A DNA stretch of 64,000 nucleotides from Anaeramoeba flamelloides (Eukaryota; Metamonada; Anaeramoebidae): NCBI GenBank assembly GCA_027625915.1, contig JANTQA010000023.1, forward strand, positions 2,232,001 through 2,296,000. The letters are read 5' to 3'. The notes under the pieces are model-generated. The model did not search any database. It saw only the letters and a program-made list of their open reading frames with translations, and was not told where the DNA came from. Position 1 is the stretch's first letter, and each line of letters opens with the position of its first letter. The position numbers and the translations under genes were made by a program. Below, one piece after another: positions 31,806 through 43,821 of the stretch.

Positions 31806-32275
31806 GGGAAAATATTAAATTTCAAAATTGGTCAAATTCTCATTTTTTTCAAAATAATCAATTCCATTGAAATATATTAAATGTAGCTATTTAAAACCAT
31901 CTTTAAGGGTAGATTAAGGCATATTAGGGTTTAAATAGTATGCTGGAAAATTTTGGTAAGGATTTTAAAAAAAAAATAATTAAGATACCAATAAGACTTT
32001 TGTTTCTTGTTTTAAATGGTAAAAAAATTTCCCACTTAACTTTGAAGGTTAAAAATGAGTTTGGAACAAGTTTTTAAGAATATTTAGTATTGACGAATTC
32101 ATAATTTTTGATTTTCTACAATTTAAGCTATAAAATACCACTAATCACAAAATAATCTTTTTTTACTTTTCCTCTCACAACCATTAATAACTTTCATACA
32201 TAGTAATAATCAAGAAACTCTTCAAAAATATGAAAAAATTCAATTTGACCAAATTTGAAATTTAATAATATATCC
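31806..32275 (+). mobile_element. Mutator-like MITE, ~500-bp family, older copy
   Basis: Begins GGGAAAATATTAAATTTCA and ends AAATTTGAAATTTAATAATA plus TATCC, imperfect inverted repeats of each other. Internal blocks match 47714-48249, including AATAATTAAGAKACCAAT and AATAATCAAGAAACTCTTCA. No clear target duplication remains. Confidence 0.65.
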
Positions 32276-32727
32276 TTCATGATTGGATTCCTTTTAGGGA
32301 ATTTAAGTATGAGAAATTTTTAGAGAGTAATTTTTACCTCTTTGGTAATAAAAAAAAAAAAAAAAATTTCTTTTAGGAATTTCTTTTGTAGATAAAAAAA
32401 GTTAGAATAAAAAGTGATCTAAACATATCCAAAATTAATCATTAAGTTGTTTTTACAAATCAATTAAATGACTTTTTCAATTTAGTTCTAATGGGTAAAT
32501 CAAATTAATAATCAAAGTTGGAATTGGAAGTAAAAATGTTTTTTTCTTTTGGAGAAGACAAAAGGTATAAGTTCAAAAATATAAAAGTAAAAGACAGAAA
32601 AAAATAAATAAATAATAATAATCAAAAACGAAAAAAAGGTGTGTGTGTGTGTGTATTGTAATAAAGAACTTAAAAGGGGTATAATGAAATTTGGTGATTT
32701 ATTACATTAAATAACCAAAATAGTATT

Positions 32728-35700
32728 TTATTTTTTGTTAATAGGTCTGTTGATATAGTTGGCAATATTTAATATTTTGAGGTTATCTTCACAACTTTTA
32801 CAAAATATTAATTTTTGTTCGTAATTTAGAAAATGAAATTGCCTACGGTTACCACAAGTAGGGTTACAGCATCTAACAAATCTGTTTGAAACTTTAACTA
32901 GTCTATTTTTAAAAGTTAATTGCATATTCCTAGTGTTGATATCATTATCACTTGTCAAAATTGAGAAAATTTTTGTACATATTTGATTTTTAGGTATGTA
33001 GTTTTTGTCAAAACTAACAAATGCAGGATCAAATAAATTATATTGTGTAAAGCCTTTAATGCTGTTTAAATTCATTTCTATGTCATACCCAACCACCTGG
33101 TTTACATATGATTTAAAATGTTTAAATATAATATCCGAAAATCTTAAATTTTTGATTCGAACTCCCCTTTCAATCTTTTTGAGATCTTTCTTATGTAATT
33201 TATAGAGAATAAAATTTTTTTTAGTATTTTTCTGAGACTTTATATATTTAAACTGGATTGGTTGGTATATATCAATAAATCCCCAATCGATAATATGCTG
33301 AAAACCTTTATCGATATGTTTAGTGTCTTTGAAATATTTCTTAAACTCGTATTGTTTTTTATTTATTTTTTCTTTTTCATTTTTATCTAATAAAGCTAAT
33401 AAGGAGATGTTTTTATTAAAATGCATTGCAGCTAATTTCAGAATTATTTCAAATGTAAATTGTTTGGGGTTCGTTTTTTCAATCCATTTTTTCCCAATGA
33501 ATACTTCTTCTGAATATTTTTCTTGTAATAGATAAAAATTGGTCTGATTTATTGAAATTTTTTTCTTCTTGGAAAATTTTAGGGTATGTGGATATCTGAT
33601 CTTTTTTATTTCCTTTTTAAGATTTGGGCTCTCTTTCAAATCCAACAACTTGGCGTTTTTAAAAAATAACGGATCAACATAAAATAACGTGCCTTGGTAT
33701 TTGAATGGAGGCTTTTGTACAGTCATTTCTTCCTCATTGCCTTCTCTTGATACTTTAGGTTGTGTATCCTTCTTCACATTTATCTCATCAAAAAACCTTA
33801 TCATATTTTTATAATCTAGTTTTTCATTAGCAAAAAATTTCCCATGGAATGGAAGATCGTAAATTTTTTTGATTTGATACAACACTGGCAAATTAAATTT
33901 ATTTTGAAATTCCGAATTATTTGATTTATCAATATTAAGTAAAAAATAAAAACATTTATTGTGTTCCATAAAGATCTCCTGAAAATCTCTAATATTGTAA
34001 AAGTATTTTTCAGAATGAAAATGGACTAGAATATTGATAACAGGTTGATTAACTGAATCTGCCCTAAAAATTGTTTTTAAATCCTCATAAAAATGTGCAG
34101 AATTAGAAACGGTTTTGTTCCCCAGTTTTAATAACTTTGATTGCCTTATGTTAAGTTGAATTATTTTTGGAATTGTTGTCAAATTATATCTTTCTGAGAT
34201 AGTTTCTTGTTCCTTATTAAAGCCAAAAATTATCAAACAACAATCTCTGGAATCAAATAAACTTCCTAATTCGAGCAGTATATTATCTATAATTTTAAAA
34301 ATTTCCTTTTTAATATTGTGATCGTTTGTTAATGCAGGAATTAGCAAACAGATTCTGCACTTATACTTTTTTAAATCTACACTGTTTTGTTTTGTTTGGT
34401 TATTATTCCCTAATCTAATAAGATCATTATAGTTATCAATTGGCTCACGATACTCTTTTTCATTTCGATTTCTTTTTGGATGTTTATTCTGATTGTTTTC
34501 AGTTTGGTTTTGATTAAGATTTGGCTTATTAATATTTTGGATAGGGTACATACCCAATCTTTTTTGTTGTTTTCTCTTGAATTTATAAGAGTTTTGTTTT
34601 CTGAAATTCTGATCAGAATTATGGAATTCGCTGGCGTTTTTTTGTTTTTGATTTTTTCTTTTGTTATTTTTTGCTGAAAATATCTGTTGATCTTGATATT
34701 GTATTTGATGATCACTACTTCTATACCTGCCTTTATGTTTATTCTTTTTAGTTTTTCCTTTCTTTTTTTTTGAATTTTGTTGATTTTGTGTTTGGTAATC
34801 AGATTTATCCGATTCTTGTGATTTTTGTTTTTCTTTTTTCAAAAGTTTCTTTTTATTTTCTTTATTTACATGATTTTTGTTATATTTTTTATTCAGAGCT
34901 TGGTATTCTCTTTCCTGTTTTTTTTCTTTTTTCTTGTCCCATCTTTCTTTTTTTATTTCACATTCTTCTTTTTTTTTTCCTTGTCTTTTTTCCTTTTCGA
35001 TTTCTTTTTCTCTTTCAATTTCTTCAGCTTTTCTTTTCCTTTTTCTTTTTCTTTCTTTCTTCTTTTTTTTTTTCAACCTTCTCTTTTCTTTTTTCTTCCA
35101 CTTTTTTTTCTTCTTTTTTTTTGTTTCTTTCCCATTTCCCATTTTCTGATTGCCATTTTCTTTTTCTTTTTCTTTTTCTCTTTCTTTTTCTTTTTCTTTT
35201 TCTTTTTCTTTTTCTTTTTCTTTTTCTTTTTCTTTTTCTTTTTCTTTTTCTTTTTCTTTTTCTTTTTCTTGTCTTTTTTCCTTTTCGATTTCTTTTTCAG
35301 TTTTTTTTTCAGTTTTTTTTTCATCAATATGATTATTGTTGCATTCATTTTTTTTTTGTTTTTGATGATTTTGAATTTCTTCATTATTATTTTCTTCGTT
35401 TCCTTTACCTTTTCCTTTTCCTTTTCCTTTTCCTTTCCCTTCTTCTTTTTTAACTTTCATTCTATTTTTTTCTACCTTTGCATGATTTTTACTTTTCCTT
35501 TTTTTGTCATTCTTTGGTTTTCTATTTTTTTTTTTCTTTTGTTCTTTTTCTGTGTTCGTTTTCTTTTTCTTTTCCACAGGATTTTGAAATCTGTTTGAAT
35601 GTTTCACAAAATAATAATTCTCAAAGTCAGAAATACAATAGTGTGTTAATGGTTTTATAATTATTGCATCATCCTTCAGAGGGAGTGTTTTTTGTATTTC

Positions 35701-36024
35701 ATCAAGTTCCAAATATTGAAAGCCAGAAGTGTCTATTTTTGTAAAAATAACTGGTTCTTTAACATGAGATTTGCCAATTGAGTTTTCATTGTTGTTTTCG
35801 TATTCTTCATTTTTTGAATTCTCTTGATCCTTTTGTTTTGGTTCTTCTTTTTTGTTTTTGTCTTTTTTTCGTCTTTTTCTGAAATTAGAACGCTTTTCCT
35901 TGGATAGATCATTTCCTGAATCTGACGAGCTATTGGTTGACTCTGATTCGTTACTTGAACTTGAAGTTGAGATTGAAGTATGCGAGGAATCAATTGAACT
36001 CATACTTGATCCTTTTTTTTTCAT
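32728..36024 (-). CDS. KE-rich protein with a C-terminal CxxC zinc-ribbon-like end (1098 aa)
   Basis: The start is ATG 36024-36022; the frame is open ten codons further but only from TTG. Residues 1-545 are disordered: a Ser-rich head, an acidic/basic mix, then long KE dipeptide runs and poly-Lys. A globular part starts near 550 with KKYKCRICLLIPAL; the strand-helix-strand pattern up to about 760 (CCLIIFGFN, INILVHFHSEKYF, CFYFLLNID) recalls an alpha/beta fold such as vWA, but no MIDAS DxSxS motif is present. Residues ~780-1040 form a second domain. Near the C-terminus RCCNPTCGNRRQFHF (about 1050) and IFCKSCEDNL (about 1073) supply a C-x3/4-C plus CxxC set that could bind one zinc. I do not recognise the family. 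Confidence 0.8.
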   Translation of the reverse strand: MKKKGSSMSSIDSSHTSISTSSSSNESESTNSSSDSGNDLSKEKRSNFRKRRKKDKNKKEEPKQKDQENSKNEEYENNNENSIGKSHVKEPVIFTKIDTSGFQYLELDEIQKTLPLKDDAIIIKPLTHYCISDFENYYFVKHSNRFQNPVEKKKKTNTEKEQKKKKNRKPKNDKKRKSKNHAKVEKNRMKVKKEEGKGKGKGKGKGKGNEENNNEEIQNHQKQKKNECNNNHIDEKKTEKKTEKEIEKEKRQEKEKEKEKEKEKEKEKEKEKEKEKEKEKEREKEKEKENGNQKMGNGKETKKKKKKKWKKKEKRRLKKKKKKERKRKRKRKAEEIEREKEIEKEKRQGKKKEECEIKKERWDKKKEKKQEREYQALNKKYNKNHVNKENKKKLLKKEKQKSQESDKSDYQTQNQQNSKKKKGKTKKNKHKGRYRSSDHQIQYQDQQIFSAKNNKRKNQKQKNASEFHNSDQNFRKQNSYKFKRKQQKRLGMYPIQNINKPNLNQNQTENNQNKHPKRNRNEKEYREPIDNYNDLIRLGNNNQTKQNSVDLKKYKCRICLLIPALTNDHNIKKEIFKIIDNILLELGSLFDSRDCCLIIFGFNKEQETISERYNLTTIPKIIQLNIRQSKLLKLGNKTVSNSAHFYEDLKTIFRADSVNQPVINILVHFHSEKYFYNIRDFQEIFMEHNKCFYFLLNIDKSNNSEFQNKFNLPVLYQIKKIYDLPFHGKFFANEKLDYKNMIRFFDEINVKKDTQPKVSREGNEEEMTVQKPPFKYQGTLFYVDPLFFKNAKLLDLKESPNLKKEIKKIRYPHTLKFSKKKKISINQTNFYLLQEKYSEEVFIGKKWIEKTNPKQFTFEIILKLAAMHFNKNISLLALLDKNEKEKINKKQYEFKKYFKDTKHIDKGFQHIIDWGFIDIYQPIQFKYIKSQKNTKKNFILYKLHKKDLKKIERGVRIKNLRFSDIIFKHFKSYVNQVVGYDIEMNLNSIKGFTQYNLFDPAFVSFDKNYIPKNQICTKIFSILTSDNDINTRNMQLTFKNRLVKVSNRFVRCCNPTCGNRRQFHFLNYEQKLIFCKSCEDNLKILNIANYINRPINKK
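35154..35272 (-). repeat. (TTTTTC)n hexanucleotide tract coding KEKEKE
   Basis: About twenty tandem TTTTTC units lie on the plus strand, giving alternating Lys-Glu on the coding minus strand, with one CTC interruption. The period is six, so unit gain or loss keeps the frame. Confidence 0.9.
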
Positions 36025-39000
36025 GACGAAATTAAATTTATTTTTTTCAAACAATAAAATAAAAGTTCAAAAAATGTTTTTTTTTTTCAAAACTCCTTTC
36101 GAATTAATCAAACCAATTGAATGTCTTGATTTGGTTTAATTTCTACTTATTATAAAGATTGTATTGTTGTGATAGTCTTTCATTATTTATATTTGTAATT
36201 TTTTCAGATTTATTTGGGAATCTTTTTTTTTTTAAAATTTCTCGTACAAATTTAAAGTTTTAAAATAAATCACTTCAATCAAAAAGGAAGTTTCCTTTTT
36301 CTATTTGAATTTAATTTTTCTTTTTGCACTACTCACATATTTTAATTGATGGAAAAAAAAGGAAGGTACTTAAAAAGAAATGAGAAAAACTTTTTTTATT
36401 GTGGAACTCATGTAAAAGTTTTTATTTTCAAATATTTTTTCATTTTTTTGTTTCTTGATTTTAAAATAAACATTAAGTCCTCAAAATGAATAGAATTATT
36501 AGAATAAATATTGCACTTATAATACCAAATTAAAAAAAAATTGAAGAATGTTCAATTTCCAAATTTGAGATTTAAGAAAAAACATTAGCAAAAATGACTT
36601 TTTTGGATTGTTTTATTTTTGTGATTATTTTTATTCATGTAAAATTAGCTTCAAGAGTTTAAAAATAGGTATTGACCCAAGTTATTAAATATAATTTTTA
36701 GGGTATCATAATTGATCCTTGAAAACTATGAATTATTATTTCAAAAGGATAATTTTTTTCTGCTTTTGTATCATTAAAAAATACAATTCATTTTTTTTAG
36801 ATAAATTATTTTCTTTTCATTTTTCAAATTTTGATCAAAAATTAATTCCGTAAAGAGGTACTTTAAGAATGGATTTTTCAGAGATACCAAAATTTTAGTA
36901 ATCTCAAATTTCAAAAACGTTTTTACAATCTTTAGATATTTGAGAAATTAATTTTTTTTTTTTTTTTTTATTTTTGAAAAAGTGTAAATTGCATTTTTGT
37001 TACCCTTAGACCTAAATTCGCTTAAAGAAATTTATACATGAAATTATATATTTCATAATTATTAAACAACAAAAATTATTTCAAACTATCATTGTTTAAA
37101 ATTAATTCATGAATATTTATGCCTTTTAATTTATTTAGAAATATAAATCTATCTTTTTCATCTGGAGGACATAATTATAAAAAATAATCAATATTTTTTA
37201 AAAAAAAAAAATTTTTATAGAATACGATAAGATCATAAAAACCTTTCCGAAATTTGAGAGTTTTTTATTTGTAAAGTATTTGAAGAATTGATTAAGCTAT
37301 TTCATTCTTTATTAAAAAAAATAATAATAATAATAATTAAATATCAAATGGGAGTTAAACGGAATTAGAATTTAAATAATATTACCTTTTAATACATAGT
37401 GATATTTCTTTTAAGAAATTAATCTCTATTTATATATATATTACCTAAATTTAATAGAGATTGAGAAAATTTTTTTGCCAATTACTTAAACTCTTTTTCA
37501 AAAATTGTAACTCACCTGAAATAATAAATTGAAAAAAAAAATTATCCTTTAGTATTCAAGAACAATTGATAACTAAATCTGATTTGTAATTCACTTTTAA
37601 GTCATTCTAAATCTATAAAAGCCTGATATATTAAAAATTAAAAAAAATAAAACCAAAAACATAAAAAAAATGGATCACAATTTTTGAAAGGAGCATTATG
37701 GATTTTTTATTTACTGAACTTTCACTGAAAAAAAGTTAACAACAAGATTTTTTATGAATAATTAAATCCATTTTCAAAGACATTACATAGTCTCTATTTG
37801 TTAGTGGTTATTAGTCTTTTCGAAGATCTCTTTTTTTTCCACATGATCTTTAAAAAAAAAAAGAAAAAAATATAAAATGAAAAAAAAAAAAAAAAAGAAA
37901 AAAAAAAAATTTGAAAAAAAAAACAAAAGAAAAAAAAAAACAAAAGAAAAACAAAAATTTGAAAAAGCAAAAATAAAATTTGTAAAATTAGAAAAAATGA
38001 TTCTGATCCAAAATTTTGAAAATATTTTTTGAACATAATACTGGAATAAACCCTCAAAACAACTCCCATTAATATTATAAAGTGAGTCAAAATTTATGAA
38101 AAATAGTTTAGATTTGAAAACGTATTTATTTTCAATTTTAAACATATTTCTAGATTATGAATCCTTATTTAGGAATTGGTCAAAAAATAAAATAATAGAG
38201 ACTAGTCACTTAAGAATAGATTTTCAAAAATTTTTTGAAAGAATTGAATGACTTTTGAGATCTCCAAAAAAACTTATCGGATTTTGATAAAAATGGGAGA
38301 TCACAATAATTGTGTCAATTAGGTTGAAAATAATTGAATGAATTATTCTCAGTCGTGAATTTTTTTCTTCTTTTAATTGGGTTTGTTTTTCTTTTTAAGT
38401 GAGGTACCCAATTAATAATTTTATTAAAATTTTTTCCCCCAATTAGATAATATTTGTATATGTACTTTTAAAGTGTTCAAGTGTTTGTTATTTAATAATG
38501 AGTAAAACTGATAAATATAGCTTCACTGAAATATCAATATTACAAAGTCCAATTGTTTTTAAATTTATATATATATATATATATATATTGAGAGAAAGGA
38601 GAAATCAAAGGCAATTTACTAAATACAAGAAAGAAAATTTATAGTTTTTTTCTCTTATATATTACCAAAATTAAAAGAAATAATTGAAAGAAAGTAAAAA
38701 ATGTTTTTTTTTTAATTTTTTTTTTTTCAGGAAAAGTATGAAATAGATTCAAGTTATCATTTACTTGATTGTTTATAAGCAAATTTAAAGATAAAATAAA
38801 ATTTTACATTTTTTTTTTTATCATGGAAAGTATAAAACCAAATTTTCTTTAGTTTACAAATGTAGTACATTAAAAACACTTAAGAAAAATTAAATTTTTA
38901 GTTTTAGAAGGGTTTGATAAAAAATAATTAGTATAAAAAAGTTATTTTTTAATTAAGAATATTCAAAATCGTAACTTGATAACTTTTTATAATTTTATTT

Positions 39001-39344
39001 CAATTTGGTAGTTAATTATAACTTTTTCATTTTGGAGGTTGTAGTTTTAATTATTAGTTTTTTTTGTTATTTGATCTAATTGACTTATTATTTTTTAATA
39101 GAATAGAAATATCTTACAAAGAATAGAATACTCGAAATATAATAGTTGATAAAAGAATCTCAAGAAATAGTAAAACATAAAATCAATTCAAGATGTAAAA
39201 AGATACTTTTAAAAAATACATATTATAAATGTTTTTGTTACTTGAGGGCAATTGATTTCCGGAAGAAAAGATAAAAAAAAAGAAGAAAAATTCCAAATTA
39301 GGAAAGTTTTTCAAGATCATTTGCTTTAAGGATATATTAAACAA
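36025..39344. other. AT-rich spacer
   Basis: No gene or element recognised. It contains A-rich low-complexity sequence at 37850-37980 and an (AT)n tract at 38566-38589. Confidence 0.55.
38566..38589. repeat. (AT)12 microsatellite
   Basis: An uninterrupted alternation of A and T. Confidence 0.95.
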
Positions 39345-40966
39345 AAAAATAATCTTCTTTTAAATTTAATAAAAAATCCAAAAAAAAAATTAACGGCATC
39401 TTGATATTGAAAAATAAAGTAAAAATCTGATTACTATATAACCAAACTTGTTTTAGATACTATTTTTCGAAATGAATTATTGTTTTTAGAAAGTTTGAAA
39501 TATTTTTCGCATTTTTAGAAAAGTTCAAAATTCAACATATTTATGAATTATTTGAAAAAAAATATTTTCTTTGAAAGAAGATTGAAATATTATTGTCCAT
39601 AATGGAAGTTTACAAAAATAAATTTTAAAAATACAACTATTAGGTATGAAAAAAACTACAGTCAATTCCATTTTTAAGACACAAACTATAAACGAAATTT
39701 AATTCACAAAAAAATCCCAAATTAAAACACATTTTTTGGAATTTTTTTCTACACAATTATTTTACTAGAATTTGAATTTTGCACCTTAATTTGATAATAT
39801 TTTTGTGCCTTAAATTTCATTGAAGTTTGTACCTTAAAAGTGGAACTGACCATATTTAAACAATCAACTTAATTTTAAAAAAATTACAATAGTTATTTTA
39901 AACTTTTAAAAATTAAATATTTTGATTCAAAAAACAGTTTGAATGATTTTTTTATTTTTATTGGAGAAAAAAATATAAGAGAAAAACACTAAACAATCAA
40001 ATTAAAAATTCTAACAAAATAATTTTTTAAAACAAGGAAAATTCAGCTTATAATCCAAAGAAATACTTTTTAATTTGATTATTTTTATAGTTGATTTTAA
40101 TAACTCAATCTTAATTTCTTTTGTGTGTTATTAACAACCCAAAGATTAAAATTAGCTAATTGGCTTTACAATTATTATTCAATTTTTACATATTTTCAGA
40201 CAAAATAAAATAAATTCAAATAATAATTTTAATTAAAAAAAAAATAGATATTCCCAAATAACTGATTTTAAATCCCTATTTGGAGTATAAAAGCAAACAA
40301 TTACCAATTTTTTTGTCATTTTTTTTTTAAATCAACTTTTTTGGAAAATCTCAAAGTTATAGCTTTGAACCTAGTATTAGGCTAGGTTGGAATAGTAATC
40401 ATTTTTACATTTCAGGCAAATTTTTTTTCATGTGTTTTTTGAAGAAATAGCATTGGTCATTTAATCCAATTTTAAAAATACAATAAAAATAAATCAAATG
40501 TTGAATCCTTGAAGATCTAGAAAAAATAGATATTTTATTTTATTTCTAATAATTTATTAAATTTCTTGAAATTTAAGAGATTTGGGTGGTTAATTTTAGA
40601 AATATTCAGATAATAAAGAAGGAACGGTTAGTTTTAAAATTTTAGTCCAAGAAAAAAAGCAAAAAATTGTCATTTTTTTTCAATCTCTATTTTCAAAAAA
40701 AACTCGCAGAAATTAAAAAAAGTGAGATTTCTAAAAAATGAAAATGTTTGCAATTTTTTCTTTTTCTGGTATGATCCAAAAATAAAATAAAATGAAAAGA
40801 CCTTTTTATTGAAAATTCATAGGAAAAAATGAACTCTTTTAAAAATGATAACTTAGTTTCTCTAAAGTTGATAAATGAAGTTGCTTAATCAGGTTTAATT
40901 GTATCCTTGTGTAAATAAATACTCTATTGCCTTTAGGAAAATAAATAAATAAGAGTTAATGTTCTC
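39345..40966 (+). repeat. ~1.2-kb dispersed repeat, copy 2, with insertions
   Basis: A direct counterpart of 8335-9550. It is interrupted by the Tc1/mariner MITE at 39659-39852 and abuts a TTAA element at 40971. It also carries a stretch (~40300-40690) with only weak similarity to copy 1. Confidence 0.7.
39659..39852 (+). mobile_element. Tc1/mariner-type MITE, ~195-bp family, copy 1
   Basis: Flanked by TA (39657-39658, 39853-39854). Ends CAGTCAATTCCA and the inverted AGTGGAACTGACCA. The two halves are inverted repeats (about 90 bp each), with a short A/T centre around TTATTTTACTAGAATTTG. Inserted into an older repeat that lacks it at 8.6 kb. Confidence 0.8.
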
Positions 40967-40970
40967 TTAA

Positions 40971-41527
40971 GGTTTACAATCCCTGAAATTTAAAAAAAGA
41001 TTATCTTGAGTAGGGTGCCTCGAGTTGTTAATTTGGTTCTTATCTGATCGATCTTGTACTTGGTATGGGCTTTAATAGTTGGTTCAAAATGGTAATTTTG
41101 GACAATTTATTTTTTTTTATTCCGGAATCTGAAATGAAGATGTAAGAATGATATATTGAAATTAAATTTATAAAAAAAAAGGTTTTTGTTGGTTGTAGAT
41201 TGAAATTTTGAATTAGGTTTGTCAATTTTTTGGAGCATTTAAAAAAAATTATTTTTTCATTTAGTTAATTGACAAAATAGTAATTCAAATATTTCTTCTC
41301 GGACCAACAAAAATCAAAATTTATTCTTAAACATCTACCAAGCAGTAAGTCTTAAACTTCTTCAATTGGGATTTCGGAAAAAAAAAATAAATTGTCAAAA
41401 ATTGTCATTTTGGACTATTCTTCAAATTAATACCAAGCACAAGATCGATCATTTAAGAAATTTAATTAAAAAGTCACTACACAAAAGTACAAGATTCTTT
41501 TTTTTTAAATTCCAGGGATTGTAAACC
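40971..41527. mobile_element. 557-bp TTAA-flanked inverted-repeat element
   Basis: TTAA occurs at 40967-40970 and 41528-41531. The ends are GGTTTACAATCCCTG and its complement CAGGGATTGTAAACC. The inverted arms extend about 170 bp (GATCGATCTTGTRCTTGGTA in both), leaving a ~200-bp centre. It differs in sequence from the 1.2-kb TTAA family. No coding capacity. piggyBac-type target choice is inferred from TTAA. Confidence 0.75.
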
Positions 41528-41531
41528 TTAA

Positions 41532-42040
41532 CTCATTATTTTATCAAGGATAAAACCACTAAAAAGAAGATCCAGAGAGCTTAAGGTTTTTAAATTTAGA
41601 TTTTTGACCCAAATTTTTGAAAAAATAAAAGTAAAGCATTGGTTTTGGTGCAAAGTATTAAATAATTTTTTGGTACCCTTACAGTTTTTTTTGGTAGAAA
41701 CAATACTTTTTTGTAAAAAATATGGCTGGGTTATTAAATTTAAAAGGTTAAAATTTTGTTAATAGTTCACCCAATTGAGTATACAAATAAATCTTTTCTA
41801 TCAACTCTAATTTCATTTTGTAAAGCAAAAATTTTCTATTCCAATAAATCAAAAATTAAAGTGAAAAATTTTTTCTTTATTTTTTCAAATTCAAAAGATT
41901 TTTTGAAAAAAAGGGAAAAAATTTTTGTTGGAATTCGTTTTGTCCTTTGACGAAAATTCTGTTGTGGAAGGAAAGTGATTTGGATTAAAGAAGAAAGAAC
42001 AAGATGAATAGATTTTAAAAAAAGTAAAAAAAAGAAAAAA
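41532..42040. other. AT-rich spacer upstream of tRNA-Phe
   Basis: I see no gene here. A T-run terminator for the minus-strand tRNA lies at its right end (TTTTTT on minus, about 42035-42040). Confidence 0.5.
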
Positions 42041-42113
42041 TGGTTCTTCCGTGGCTCGAACACGGGACATTTAGATCTTCAGTCTAACGCTCTTCCAGCT
42101 GAGCTAAAGAACC
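42041..42113 (-). tRNA. tRNA-Phe(GAA)
   Basis: Complete, intronless cloverleaf on the minus strand. Acceptor GGTTCTT/AAGAACC, D arm GCTC/GAGC, anticodon stem TTAGA/TCTAA with loop CTGAAGA (anticodon GAA), T arm CCGTG, TTCGAGC, CACGG, discriminator A. The A box is TAGCTCAGCTGG. A T-rich Pol III stop follows on the minus strand. CCA is not encoded, as in other eukaryotes. Confidence 0.97.
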
Positions 42114-43621
42114 ATTCGAAAATTAGCACATATTTAGGTAAAGAAATTATATAATATTATTATCATAAGAGCTCAAAGCTTTAATCACATATTTCTTAGC
42201 TTTATTAATTTAAGGTTTGCTCCATATAAAAACCAAAAAACACTTGTATAATATTAATGTGACAAGTTCTAATCATTAATTTCTTAAATGAAAGATAACA
42301 TGATATATATTAACATCAATATTCACACAATAATAATGATCATAACACAATATAAATCTTTTTTATTGAAAAACCAATTATCAAATTTTCAGAATCATCA
42401 GTTCAAAATTACATTCTAACAATATATAATACAACTGTTAAGTATCCTAAAAATAATAAACATGTATGATTTTATTTCGATCTTTTTAAAAAATTTATTT
42501 TTTTATTATTAAATGAATAGAGTAAAACGGAAAAATTAAGGAAAAAATATATCAACAAATCCAAAATCAAAACTTTCAAAAGCACACGGTACTACTTATC
42601 TATCTAATGCTCATCAATTCGGATCTCAAATAAAAACAAAAATAATAGATTTTTTAATACCAATATCAAAATTAAAATGAATTCCAAGATCGATCAGCCA
42701 ATAACCAAAATAACATGTTATTCCATCTAATACAAGATATATTATCATTTTACACATTCCAGGAGTTGTGAAGGTTAAGGATTATCTATATGTCATACTA
42801 TATCGAGATAAGGTTTTTTAAAAGAATTTGTTTTAATGAATATAAAACATCTGAATTCGATTAAAATACAGTTAAAAACCAACTCTCGATTCACTATTTT
42901 TATTCAAAAAACCCCCCCATAATCGTTTTACTGAAAATCGGAAAAAAATAAAATTATTTCCAAGGTTTTATTATTTTTTCATTACTAAAATCAAATATCT
43001 TTTAAAAGGCGACAAAATTAGGCTAATTTCCTTGTTTTCTTGGAAATTCAAATAAATAAAGAAAACCATTTTATTTTTTTTTGTCAAAATTGAAATTTCT
43101 ATTTAAATTTTTTTCTTTAAAAAAGTACAACTCCTTTTTTTCTATACCGAGTGGAACACACACCACCAAAACAAAAGATTTTTAAAACCCAAATTGAAAT
43201 TATACTATTCTTTTTATAAATTGAGAAATTTAAATTCTCTTTTTTGTTTTTCATCAACCAAATTAAGATAAAATCCAACCACTTCCCAGCATTCAAAATA
43301 CAAATGGTTTTATTTACATGTGTATTTGTAATTTTTAAAACATACTTGGTAATAAATAATCTAAAATAGTAAATCTCTTTAATTAAAATAAGTACCAAAT
43401 CCCTAATGTTTATTTAAGATTTAATTTTTTGAAAGAAAATTTCACTTTCATAAAAGCGACTGAATACGGTTTCCTAGTCTTACTCTAAAGTAAATAACTT
43501 TTTATCCCTTCAGATCCGAAATTGAATTGAATAGTTGACCAAAAAAATTATTCAAAAAAAAATAAATACTTTCATATTTTTGACAATTTTCTAGTATTTT
43601 AAGTCGTTTTGTTTTTTAATA

Positions 43622-43821
43622 CAGCCAGTTCCACTTTTAAGGTACAAACTATCAACAAAATTTAAGGTACAAAAAAATCGCAAATTTAGGTACCATTTTT
43701 TTCGAATTTTTTTTTTTAACTTGATTTATTTTACTAGAATTTGAATTTTGTACCGTAATTTGAGATTTTTACTGTGCAATAAATTTCGTTAAAGTTTATA
43801 CCTTAAAAGAGGAACTGGCTG
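43622..43821 (+). mobile_element. Tc1/mariner-type MITE, ~195-bp family, copy 2 (best preserved ends)
   Basis: Flanked by TA on both sides. Ends CAGCCAGTTCC and the inverted GGAACTGGCTG match perfectly. Internal order: TTTTAAGGTACAAACT, ATTTAAGGTAC, TTATTTTACTAGAATTTG, then the inverted half. Confidence 0.85.

Larger units (their letters stand above)
30857..32727. other. spacer with repeats
   Basis: Contains the inverted partner of 7285-7815 (31260-31745) and a Mutator-like MITE (31806-32275). A (GT)n tract lies at 32640-32654, just past the stop codon of the minus-strand gene that starts at 36024. No gene is supported. Confidence 0.6.

Noticed and set aside
34770-35598. Long plus-strand Phe/Leu/Ser-rich frames, up to 257 codons
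   Set aside because: Antisense shadows of the KE repeat region of the 1098-aa protein.
37794-38145. Minus-strand Phe-rich frames
   Set aside because: They arise from an A-rich low-complexity tract on the plus strand.
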